DNA from: Thermoplasma volcanium GSS1
GTDB taxonomy: Archaea; Thermoplasmatota; Thermoplasmata; Thermoplasmatales; Thermoplasmataceae
Direction of reading: 5' to 3'
DNA: 64,000 nt
Assembly (NCBI RefSeq): GCF_000011185.1
Contig: NC_002689.2
Location: forward strand, 1,488,001-1,552,000
A program made the translations under genes and the position numbers. The notes beneath the pieces are model-generated. The model saw nothing but the letters and a program-made list of their open reading frames with translations. It did no database searches and had not been told where the DNA came from. Below are positions 56,946-63,836 of the stretch, one piece after another (position 1 is the first letter of the stretch; every line of letters begins with the position of its first letter).

Positions 56946-57912
56946 TTAAGTACTGGAAACTGGATTGGATACAATAGACTCGTCTGATAATAATATTTGC
57001 GATTCCATTGTGTTGTACTGATCAATCTTCTTCTTAATCAGCGTGATAAGACCAAGGTTCTGCAGGTAGTTGATGCTCCTAGAAGAACGTCGACTTGCTA
57101 ACTCCCCTGAGGAGTAAGTTACTGGACGCTGAAACTTCGGAATATGCTCTGTTCGTATCCTGGTTCTTGATCAATGCTGCAAGTATTAATAAGTCCCGGT
57201 CTCCAAGGTTCTTCAGCGTTTCGCCTTCCACTTCAACATAAGCCTGCTTCAGTGCCGTCCTGACAGAATCATCGTCCCATTCGTTCATTCTTCCTATGAT
57301 TTCGAGAGCTTTGATTCCAATCCTTGCGTCACTCCTGTAGTTCCGGACAAGCATCGCAGACAACAGCCCTAAAGAATCTGGGTCATACTTGTTAAGACCC
57401 TCATCAGCCCTCATCTTCAGTATTTCCCTGATCTCATCTGAACTGTATTCATAGAATACAATGTGGTCAGGCTGCAGCGAACTCTTCACGCTCTCGTCAT
57501 TCGTGTCCATGTACCAGTAAACCTTCTGGGTAAGTAGAATAAGGTTAGCTTTTGTATGCCTCGTTATATGATAGAGGACATCATAGTCCTGGAGAAAATC
57601 CACCTCATCTAGTATCACAATTGATTTTCCGTACAGGAACGAGTCAAATTTGTTCTTAACTTCATCGATGTCATTGTCTCTGTTAGATATCTTCGTCACA
57701 TATCTGTAAATCTTTATTGAGGTGGGGTTCTCTCTCACGTTTATGTAGTAATATGGCACATACTTGTTCTCTTTCAGGGCCTTAGCCAGGAACTCAGGTT
57801 CCGTAAGTCTATCAGGCTCAGAGGACAGTATCCTTGACAACTGATGGGAAGGGAATTTTCCAAGGAACCCTGTCTTCAGCTTAGAAATGTCTATCTTCTT
57901 GGCCTCTTTCAT
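56946..57912 (-). pseudogene. Broken Orc1/Cdc6-like initiator
   Basis: A frame of 277 residues (57912-57079) with the AAA+ features of Orc1/Cdc6: Walker B SIVILDEVDFLQDYDVLYHI, sensor ANLILLTQKVYW, and the lid region RNYRSDARIGIKALEIIGRM. The front lacks the P-loop: no G-x-x-G-x-G-K-T is present where it should be. The winged helix is cut at SKSTFF by TAG 57079-57081, but in another frame goes on SINYLQNLGLITLIKKKIDQ to 56946. So it is frameshifted and probably dead. It may be an initiator of a plasmid or virus that entered the island. Confidence 0.7.
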
Positions 57913-57945
57913 AAGTTATGAATGCTTCATTGGTTATACGTCGAT

Positions 57946-58113
57946 TTACGGGATATTACGAGGGTTGCCTGCAGCATCATGCAGTTTGGAGAATTCCTCC
58001 AGGGTTATGGGATCGTACATGTCGATCGCATTGGAATAGGCATATCCACAGTCGCAGTTGAATTCGATCTTGAGGTGTCTCAACAAAATATCGATGTAAA
58101 GTTCATCGCTCAC
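57946..58113 (-). CDS. Short ORF with CxCG motif
   Basis: A 55-residue frame starting GTG: SDELYIDILLRHLKIEFNCD and CGYAYSNAIDMYDPITLEEF. AAAGGTAC lies before it. It looks more protein-like than the opposite-strand ORF over the same bases. It could be a small gene or the front of a broken one. Function unknown. Confidence 0.3.
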   Translation of the reverse strand: MSDELYIDILLRHLKIEFNCDCGYAYSNAIDMYDPITLEEFSKLHDAAGNPRNIP

Positions 58114-58284
58114 CTTGTACCTTTAACCCTTGCTGCTGGAAATTGACAGAGAAAGGGGATGCCTCTTGAGGCACTTTTTGGCAGGTGACCTTGCCATTGG
58201 TTCCTCTAAACCTGATAATTAAGTAAAAGTATCATTATTGCAGCAGATTCCAGAAAAGCATAAGGTCCGACTCTATCATTCTGT

Positions 58285-58575
58285 TTAAATTTCCTCCGGC
58301 TTTGTTCTAAGCTCTATTCTTCTTCTGCCTGTGTTAACCAGAGGCCTGTAGATGAAATTTCTGCGTTTTAGCCTCTTGATACTATTGTCAATCCATTCAT
58401 GTTTTACGCTGTTTATGGATTTTATTTCCTTTTCCTGGAGGCTTGAAAAGTTCACATAAAGGTCCCTGGTATAGGTTGTCTGGAAATTTCGCTCTCTGAC
58501 CTGAATCGTCTTGAAAACTTTCTCTGCCCCGTCGTCTCCTGGAACGCTGTAATCAATGGGCGTGAACAAAAGCAC
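58285..58575 (-). CDS. Hypothetical protein
   Basis: A 96-residue basic protein with helical charged segments (FSSLQEKEIKSINSVKHEWI, then RRRIELRTKPEEI). No domain recognised. It lies between the broken initiator and the membrane-protein cluster. Confidence 0.45.
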   Translation of the reverse strand: MLLFTPIDYSVPGDDGAEKVFKTIQVRERNFQTTYTRDLYVNFSSLQEKEIKSINSVKHEWIDNSIKRLKRRNFIYRPLVNTGRRRIELRTKPEEI

Positions 58576-58860
58576 ACGTCTAAAACTGCATTTTCATAAT
58601 AGCCTTTCCGTTGGGCACCCTGCAATTTAATCGGGGGTTTCAGAAACCAAGGCTACTCCGATTTCTTTACATCCTCAATGCTGATGCCAGTTGATGAAAT
58701 GTATAGTGCAACGAGATGAGCACTGTTTCCTACTATGTAAACTATATCCAGCAAAAAGGATAAGACGTTACATCTCTGTAAACGAATGCTAATCAGTTTA
58801 TTGTAAGGATAACCAACGATAACTCGGTTATGAAGATAAAATGATAGTTGCCAACTTGGT

Positions 58861-59091
58861 TCATGATTTAGCTTTTCCCTTATTAGGGTCACTGTTTGGC
58901 TTGGATAACTGATCCCCGTGGTTTACCCTGTATCGTAACAGAAGGTAGACAAGTGACAAAGCTCCAGCGATCCAAGACACGATTGATGAGATCAAAGGTG
59001 CTAACGGGCTTTTTGGGAGCACAGCTACCAGATAATATGTTAAGGTTACAGCTGCGGAGATGAAAAAAATTGCAGTAACTAATGCTATCAA
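58861..59091 (-). CDS. Small two-span membrane protein (cluster C)
   Basis: A 76-residue protein: two helices (VTAIFFISAAVTLTYYLVAV and LISSIVSWIAGALSLVYLLL) and a charged tail (SKPNSDPNKGKAKS). Third of three genes in a row with the same direction. Its layout resembles the small genes following the cysteine-rich precursors at 61.1 and 62.9 kb. Candidate immunity or transport helper. Confidence 0.55.
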   Translation of the reverse strand: MIALVTAIFFISAAVTLTYYLVAVLPKSPLAPLISSIVSWIAGALSLVYLLLRYRVNHGDQLSKPNSDPNKGKAKS

Positions 59092-59120
59092 GAGGTATAT
59101 CTTGTTGGACTTATCTGAAC

Positions 59121-59369
59121 CTATTTTCCATTTTTGCGGAATATCTCATCGCCCCTTCTTTGCAATTTTCCGCTTCTGGCACCTAATATCGCCCCAACCG
59201 TCAGTAGTACAATGGATATTAGGAAGGCAAAGCCTCCGAAGAGGAAACTATCAGCTAAAACAGTTCCGTCTGTATGAAAGGCAGCTCCTATTGCTAAAAC
59301 GACCAAAGACGCAAAAAACGTGAATGTGCCAACGGTCATTGTCCGGTTTATTGGATGAAATTTAACCAT
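59121..59369 (-). CDS. Small two-span membrane protein (cluster C)
   Basis: An 82-residue protein with helices at about 13-32 and 43-65, a basic tail (RSGKLQRRGDEIFRKNGK), and GAGGTGAT placed ideally before its ATG. It follows the 59379 gene by 9 bases. Tail composition resembles the 62654 gene product, which ends SRQERMRELFENSKRK. Confidence 0.6.
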   Translation of the reverse strand: MVKFHPINRTMTVGTFTFFASLVVLAIGAAFHTDGTVLADSFLFGGFAFLISIVLLTVGAILGARSGKLQRRGDEIFRKNGK

Positions 59370-59378
59370 TTTATCACC

Positions 59379-59906
59379 TCATTTATAGTCATTTTTGAAT
59401 TTCTTAATAAATTCGAGCATTTGCTCCTCCTTCGCCCCATGCTTTCCGACGTAGTTGTAAAAGCCTTCCTCGTCTAATTCACCGCTAAGGTATTTATTCG
59501 CCGCTTCGTTAAGTTTTCTTGTATATTTTGTTGTTCCGTAGGGCTTCCTGATGAACAGATTACTGTATTCTACGGTCTTTCCATCAGGGGATTTTACCGC
59601 ACCTGGCAGATCAGAGAGAATATCGTGATCAGTTTTCCACATTCTGGTACCCTGAATCCTATTTTGTCTCACCACTCTTGTGAAGCCCCCTGAGCCGAGT
59701 ATTCCAATAACCGGATTTATTCCATAATCATGAACCCTAAAAACTCCATATAAAAGAAGTGAAAGGCCTATCCCAAAGGGTATAAAGAACCCAAAAAAAG
59801 AACCAAGATAACTGTAGATTAATATCCCTGGATACTTTAGAGAGATAACAATATCGACGATCATTATTGCGATACCAATACTCACGTATGCCAGCCTATA
59901 TCTCAT
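59379..59906 (-). CDS. Membrane protein with cytosolic C-terminal domain (cluster C)
   Basis: About 175 residues: two hydrophobic segments (about 5-25 and 35-58) then a soluble domain (TRVVRQNRIQGTRMWKTDHD, then SNLFIRKPYGTTKYTRKLNE) and a short motif YLSGELDEEGFYNYVGKHGA that resembles a SHOCT-type element. The start at ATG 59906 has GAGGTGA five bases before it. First gene of cluster C. Function unknown; possible immunity or sensor protein. Confidence 0.6.
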   Translation of the reverse strand: MRYRLAYVSIGIAIMIVDIVISLKYPGILIYSYLGSFFGFFIPFGIGLSLLLYGVFRVHDYGINPVIGILGSGGFTRVVRQNRIQGTRMWKTDHDILSDLPGAVKSPDGKTVEYSNLFIRKPYGTTKYTRKLNEAANKYLSGELDEEGFYNYVGKHGAKEEQMLEFIKKFKNDYK

Positions 59907-59944
59907 TGATTTCACCTCAAACTATATATGGGAATAATAGTTAT

Positions 59945-60132
59945 TTAATTTGATGAAGTTTCTCCTTCGATAATATACTTCCAGTTTAGGATTGTACTAG
60001 AGCCTTCATTAAATTGCACAACCGTAACTCCCTCGGTTACTTTATTACTCTTACCTTGTATGTCTCTGTGTGTGGCACGCTTATTTTAGTAATTTTTCTG
60101 CCCTTTGCATCAAAACAATTACTATGGGTCAT
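59945..60132 (-). pseudogene. Frameshifted small ORF upstream of cluster C
   Basis: ATG 60132 begins MTHSNCFDAKGRKITKISVP and stops after about 31 codons. In another frame the sense goes on VTEGVTVVQFNEGSSTILNW to 59945. The beta-like pattern loosely recalls the front domain of the cysteine-rich precursors, so it could be the remains of a third precursor. Weak evidence. Confidence 0.25.
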
Positions 60133-60173
60133 GATTTATGAATATAAATATGTTATAAAAATGTTGTTATAGA

Positions 60174-60359
60174 GTGAACAAGGAAATAAGACGAAGAATC
60201 AAGATAATTGATTCCCTGCCATCAGAGGAGAGCGCCATGAAGATCATCTATCTCAGGTCCACTGAGATAGATGAGAAATGGTCACAGAGATCACTGAGAG
60301 GATTCTATAAATGCAGGGACGAGATCATGGAGATGTTCCAGATGAGGTATCCTTTATAA
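60174..60359 (+). pseudogene. IS256-family transposase C-terminal fragment
   Basis: The 61 residues NKEIRRRIKIIDSLPSEESA and IYLRSTEIDEKWSQRSLRGF match the end of Mutator/IS256 transposases (RR-x-x-V-I-x-x-F-P-x-E). The catalytic core is absent; no upstream part is seen. Insertion-sequence scar. Confidence 0.65.
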
Positions 60360-60378
60360 ATACACAACTTTCGGGACG

Positions 60379-60519
60379 CTATGTCCCTGCGGCATATGTT
60401 AGATCAAATATGTAGAGATAATCAGAAACGTTCTTTGACCTGAATGCCATTATGTTGATCGCCAGAACAACAATGGATACAACTATAACAAGAATTAAGT
60501 GGTATACATAACGATTCAT
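60379..60519 (-). CDS. 46-residue single-span membrane peptide (cluster B)
   Basis: A short gene, MNRYVYHLILVIVVSIVVLA onward with the tail FRSKNVSDYLYIFDLTYAAG. Its ATG overlaps the stop of the 60516 gene as ATGA, so it is translationally coupled. It ends in a GGGAC/GTCCC hairpin. Easily missed because of its length. Part of the small membrane-protein set downstream of the 61136-62017 precursor. Confidence 0.5.
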   Translation of the reverse strand: MNRYVYHLILVIVVSIVVLAINIMAFRSKNVSDYLYIFDLTYAAGT

Positions 60520-60740
60520 GATTGTCTGGCACTCCTTTTAACTCTATTCTTCCTACTTATGTGAGCACTCAGAATAAAATATACTCCAGCGATAATGGAA
60601 ACTATGGAAATCAAAGTACCAAATGAATACAATATTTGAACATTAAATAAACCTAATAAACCCACAACACCTAAAGTTAGAAATATAATTCCAAATGTTG
60701 ATAGGAATGATGCCCTAATTCCTGCTTTTTCTGTATGCAC
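60516..60740 (-). CDS. Small two-span membrane protein (cluster B)
   Basis: A 74-residue protein with two helices (FLSTFGIIFLTLGVVGLLGL and YSFGTLISIVSIIAGVYFIL) and a basic tail RKNRVKRSARQS. It starts with GTG inside the end of the preceding gene (26-base overlap). Likely co-produced with the precursor; immunity or secretion helper by position. Confidence 0.6.
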   Translation of the reverse strand: MHTEKAGIRASFLSTFGIIFLTLGVVGLLGLFNVQILYSFGTLISIVSIIAGVYFILSAHISRKNRVKRSARQS

Positions 60741-61110
60741 TCAAACCACCCTGAATGAATAATCTAACCATCGCAGCGAAAATTAACATTATACCAATTA
60801 CAAATGAACCTGCCCATACTAAGGATTTTACTCCCAAGTAAAATGCTAGAACCCCGAACGAAAATAAAGTGATTCCACTAACTAAACTCATCATGCCAGT
60901 TCTGAAAAGCCAAGGGGAGTCTTTTTCCATTATAAAAATAACTGCCACCCCAATAGAGGCTATGGAAAAAACCAATGGCAAAACTATTGGCAATGCCGAT
61001 ATGAAATTTCCATTAAACTTTAGGTTGTTAGATAGAAATATTGACACATATAGAAGAGCTAAACCAACAATATAAAAAAGAAGGGACTTATAGATGTTCT
61101 CATATCGCAT
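60715..61110 (-). CDS. Four-span membrane protein (cluster B)
   Basis: A 131-residue protein with four helices at about 9-27, 37-60, 70-90 and 95-115. AAGGGAAG precedes its ATG. It follows the cysteine-rich precursor by 25 bases in the same direction. No known domain. By position the best candidate for an immunity protein of cluster B. Confidence 0.65.
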   Translation of the reverse strand: MRYENIYKSLLFYIVGLALLYVSIFLSNNLKFNGNFISALPIVLPLVFSIASIGVAVIFIMEKDSPWLFRTGMMSLVSGITLFSFGVLAFYLGVKSLVWAGSFVIGIMLIFAAMVRLFIQGGLSAYRKSRN

Positions 61111-61135
61111 ATTTACTTCCCTTTTCTCAATCTTA

Positions 61136-62017
61136 TTAAGCCCCAGTGCAACATTGAATTACATTATACGCATCCTCAGTGCACTCTCCTGCTTTATAAA
61201 TACAATAGGCACACGCAAGAACATCAAGACTAAAGCATATAAGGCAAGCAGGTAACGTTAAAAAATCAAAGCAAGCTGCAAGACAATCTGGTAAAACTAG
61301 ACACTCTGCGCATATCTCCTCAATGTCAGGAACACTAAGAACGCAATCCGTGAGACTCAATGCATTCTCCAGGCAACATGTAAAATTAAAATCCATTAAG
61401 GTCACCTTGTAAGATAGTTCCATCACATCAATTGCCTTCAATTTATTTCGATTGCTTTCATATGCTTCAGGAAATGCGCTCAGAAGAGACTCCATTTTAC
61501 TGTAAATCCACTTTCTCTTTTCTGAGGCACCATTATCTAATTTATTTATAACAAAACTTAAGTCCTTTGCAACCGATAAAAAGTCTCCGTTATAATTTAT
61601 GCTTATAGGTAAAGCGAAAAGGTCAACATGGGTTGGGTCCTTTGGTGAAACGTTGATAGATAGAAACAATGCACCTTTGTTGTTTTCAAGTGGAACTATA
61701 TTCCCTTCTAAGTATATTATGGCCTCATCATCGGCAATCTCAAAGTATAATGAATAAGCTTTTCCAGACTGAGATATTTTTTTCTCTGAAAGTTCATAAT
61801 CCATCTCTCGAAATGATAGGGTGTAATTTTGAGTTTTATCAGAAAAAATTAGAGAAATGTTTTTCACACCGCTATTAGCAAACGTTTGAGGCGTTTGAAT
61901 TTTTGGGGAGATCTTTCTAGGTTTCTTGTAAGTAATAACCTCAGTTTTTATTTCATCTTTATCCTTTGTCACTCGTACTACTTCTGACATTGTGAGTTCC
62001 TGCTTTCTGCTACCCAT
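61136..62017 (-). CDS. Halocin C8-like cysteine-rich precursor, 293 aa
   Basis: A two-part protein. Residues 1 to about 205 contain no cysteine and are beta-rich (SLIFSDKTQNYTLSFREMDY, then AIIYLEGNIVPLENNKGALF). The last 85 residues hold 14 cysteines in a hydrophobic, acidic context (FTCCLENALSLTDCVLSVPD, CAECLVLPDCLAAC, CLICFSLDVLACAYC, ending VIQCCTGA). The haloarchaeal halocin C8 precursor has the same plan: 283 residues, of which the first 207 give immunity and the last 76, with 10 cysteines, are the antibiotic. There is no Sec-type signal peptide. A TATA element directly upstream supports ATG 62017. Followed by three small membrane-protein genes. Confidence 0.65.
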   Translation of the reverse strand: MGSRKQELTMSEVVRVTKDKDEIKTEVITYKKPRKISPKIQTPQTFANSGVKNISLIFSDKTQNYTLSFREMDYELSEKKISQSGKAYSLYFEIADDEAIIYLEGNIVPLENNKGALFLSINVSPKDPTHVDLFALPISINYNGDFLSVAKDLSFVINKLDNGASEKRKWIYSKMESLLSAFPEAYESNRNKLKAIDVMELSYKVTLMDFNFTCCLENALSLTDCVLSVPDIEEICAECLVLPDCLAACFDFLTLPACLICFSLDVLACAYCIYKAGECTEDAYNVIQCCTGA

Positions 62018-62053
62018 AATAAAAGAAGCAAATCATCTTATATAAATATATTC
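62018..62053 (-). promoter_or_regulatory. Promoter of precursor B
   Basis: The minus strand reads GAATATATTTATATAAGATG then ATTTGCTTCTTTTATT before the ATG. The blocks GAATATAT and GATGATTTG are shared with the promoter of precursor A (63547-63582) at nearly the same distance from the start. Confidence 0.55.
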
Positions 62054-62105
62054 ACATTTATTAGTAAACCCTGTAGTTCAGGGCATTTTTTAATATATAG
62101 AAGAT

Positions 62106-62139
62106 GCGCCGGGATTTGATTAACGTTTTGAGGGGATAC
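62106..62139. repeat. tRNA-3'-end-like repeat, copy 3 (diverged)
   Basis: GCGCCGGGATTTGATTAACG followed by TTTTGAGGGGATAC, matching copy 2 at 49163-49196 in about 28 of 34 bases. It lies between cluster A and cluster B. Confidence 0.6.
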
Positions 62140-62256
62140 TTACCAAAATAGCACAATCTGCTCTGTAGCACATTAGTCACATTTCAAAGGTTATTACAGG
62201 TATTACTTGTTACAAGTGTAACATTTTGGGGGCAGTGTCTTTTAGTTTAATAGGAA

Positions 62257-62406
62257 TTACTGCTCTTCCAGAAGCTCCACCATCTGCTTATTGATTCCTT
62301 TCCTATCCTCCCGTTCATTTCGTGAGAAAACGTGAGACCGCTGTACTTCATTCCAATAGTCATAGTCTATTCTGCTATTCCTCCTTTCTTTTTTGATTAA
62401 TACCAT
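62257..62406 (-). CDS. 49-residue polar ORF (cluster A)
   Basis: MVLIKKERRNSRIDYDYWNE and SHVFSRNEREDRKGINKQMV, ending ELLEEQ. A charged, helical small protein 35 bases after the 62441 gene on the same strand. It may be the last gene of cluster A or a fragment. No family recognised. Confidence 0.3.
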   Translation of the reverse strand: MVLIKKERRNSRIDYDYWNEVQRSHVFSRNEREDRKGINKQMVELLEEQ

Positions 62407-62440
62407 CTATTTCCACAACCCCTCATACTTTTCTTTCAGG

Positions 62441-62650
62441 TTATTGAGTTCCTGTCCTCCGCTCAAATTTGATACTGTTTTCAAGATAGCGGTAAACAAA
62501 GGCAAGAGCAATCATTATCACTAATGAAGGCAACGCCGCATACAGTGCAAAGTCCCTGAAACTAAGATAGGCATTTGCTACAAGCACATAAACTATGAAA
62601 AATATGGCCATCCCACCTATGATATACCTGTGAACGTGTTTTGAAACCAT
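62441..62650 (-). CDS. Small two-span membrane protein (cluster A)
   Basis: A 69-residue protein with helices GGMAIFFIVYVLVANAYLSF and LYAALPSLVIMIALAFVYRY and a basic tail. GAGGAAGTG precedes its ATG, 4 bases after the previous stop. Sits in the place equivalent to the 60516 gene of cluster B. Confidence 0.6.
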   Translation of the reverse strand: MVSKHVHRYIIGGMAIFFIVYVLVANAYLSFRDFALYAALPSLVIMIALAFVYRYLENSIKFERRTGTQ

Positions 62651-62653
62651 TTT

Positions 62654-62905
62654 TCACTTCCTCTTTGAATTTTCAAAGAGTTCTCTCATTCTCTCTTGTC
62701 TTGAACCGCTTTTTAGGCTTTTTATATATCCGACTGTTCCCACAATTACGATTACCGGTAACAAACCCAGATCAATAAAGGCCAGAACATGTGAATGTAT
62801 GACCATTATCGCAATTGCTCCGATTAATAAAAACGCTATGAAGAGGAAACCTGCGATAAGACTCAAATAACTAACTGGTTTATGATATTTTACCACTATA
62901 ATCAT
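62654..62905 (-). CDS. Small two-span membrane protein (cluster A)
   Basis: An 83-residue protein with two helices (SLIAGFLFIAFLLIGAIAIM and FIDLGLLPVIVIVGTVGYIK) and a charged tail. It follows precursor A by 20 bases. Equivalent by position to the 60715 gene of cluster B; putative immunity or transport helper. Confidence 0.6.
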   Translation of the reverse strand: MIIVVKYHKPVSYLSLIAGFLFIAFLLIGAIAIMVIHSHVLAFIDLGLLPVIVIVGTVGYIKSLKSGSRQERMRELFENSKRK

Positions 62906-62925
62906 CCCACGTTAATGTAAACTAT

Positions 62926-63546
62926 CTAGCATACACCTACCTTTTGGCATATGTACTCGGCTCCCACGCTACAACCGTAATCTGTTATTTCCTCTATTGC
63001 CAGGGCGCAGAGAGAGGCACAAATTGATAGACAGATAAGGTAACCGATTAAGGTTTCAACAAATAATAAGCAAATATCTCCTGCTCCCGCAACACATACG
63101 TCCGCACATATCTCATCCGAAGGTATGCCGTCTGCCAATTCCTCGCATATTTCCTTAACTAATGCCTGACAAATGTCGCATTGAATAGATGGATCATTGC
63201 TTGAGTATGTTTTATTTGATACCACTAATGTTGTGTCTATCGGTTTACTATTCCCGCAACAAGCTTTTCCCTCACTAATTCCTACAATTTTTAGCTTTGA
63301 ATCATTTTTATTCTTTTCCATTGTATTTATGGAGTATGTTGCTTTCCCAATATTTTTTCCATCGAATATAGTATAGTTGATTGTGTGATTACCGTTTACA
63401 TCTCCTTTCAATACTTGAGTTCCTTGAATTAGTTTTGGTTTCTCTCCCTCAATCTCTATAAAGATAGAGGCTTGCTGGATTCTTGCTCCCTCTTCCGTGC
63501 TTTCATCAAAATGAAGCACCTTTACGCTCTTAATTTTCTTTGCCAT
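62926..63546 (-). CDS. Halocin C8-like cysteine-rich precursor, 206 aa
   Basis: The start is set at ATG 63546 (MAKKIKSVKVLHFDESTEEG), because a TATA box lies about 25 bases before it; a longer frame to 63627 is unlikely. A beta-rich front of about 90 residues has no cysteine. It is followed by KACCGN and a cysteine-rich tail with 12 cysteines: QCDICQALVKEICEELADGI, CADVCVAGAGDIC, LICLSICASLCALAIEE, ending YICQKVGVC. The central hydrophobic run and the final G-x-C resemble halocin C8, which ends in A-G-L-C. Probably processed to a disulfide-rich antibiotic peptide. Paralogue of the 61136-62017 protein in plan, with a shorter front. Confidence 0.65.
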   Translation of the reverse strand: MAKKIKSVKVLHFDESTEEGARIQQASIFIEIEGEKPKLIQGTQVLKGDVNGNHTINYTIFDGKNIGKATYSINTMEKNKNDSKLKIVGISEGKACCGNSKPIDTTLVVSNKTYSSNDPSIQCDICQALVKEICEELADGIPSDEICADVCVAGAGDICLLFVETLIGYLICLSICASLCALAIEEITDYGCSVGAEYICQKVGVC

Positions 63547-63582
63547 AAGGCTAATAATCAAATCATCATACATATATATTCC
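63547..63582 (-). promoter_or_regulatory. Promoter of precursor A
   Basis: The minus strand reads GGAATATATATGTATGATGA then TTTGATTATTAGCCTT before ATG 63546. GAATATAT plus GATGATTTG are shared with precursor B, suggesting a common regulator or common ancestry. Confidence 0.55.
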
Positions 63583-63836
63583 TATTTTGTATGCGGTCAG
63601 TCTTTTGTGACATACCATTATGTCCACTTCATACGGAGCCTTGAAATTAAAGGAAATAGTAACAAAATAGAAGATTTAGTTTTTGCTTAATTGAATTTTG
63701 CCCAATACATAACAAGAAAGTCGGTGAAATACAAGCTACACGTACGAAAATAGCAAATTCATTTCCACAATCCGCTGACCAGATACCTTTGAACAATAGA
63801 AAAGCAGCACGGCACGAGAACCCCCTCATATTCCTG
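63583..63836. other. AT-rich spacer
   Basis: No gene supported between the precursor A promoter and the right copy of the long direct repeat. ORFs here are shadows or random. Confidence 0.4.

Noticed and set aside
57922-58146. Plus-strand 74-residue ORF opposite the CxCG small ORF
   Set aside because: Weak composition and no ribosome-binding site; the minus frame is more protein-like.
58653-58892. 79-residue minus-strand ORF after cluster C
   Set aside because: It overlaps the end of the 58861 gene, lacks a start signal, and its composition is irregular.
47625-62139. The three 35-40 base repeats as a CRISPR array
   Set aside because: Copies are kilobases apart with genes between them, and no regular spacing or spacers are seen.
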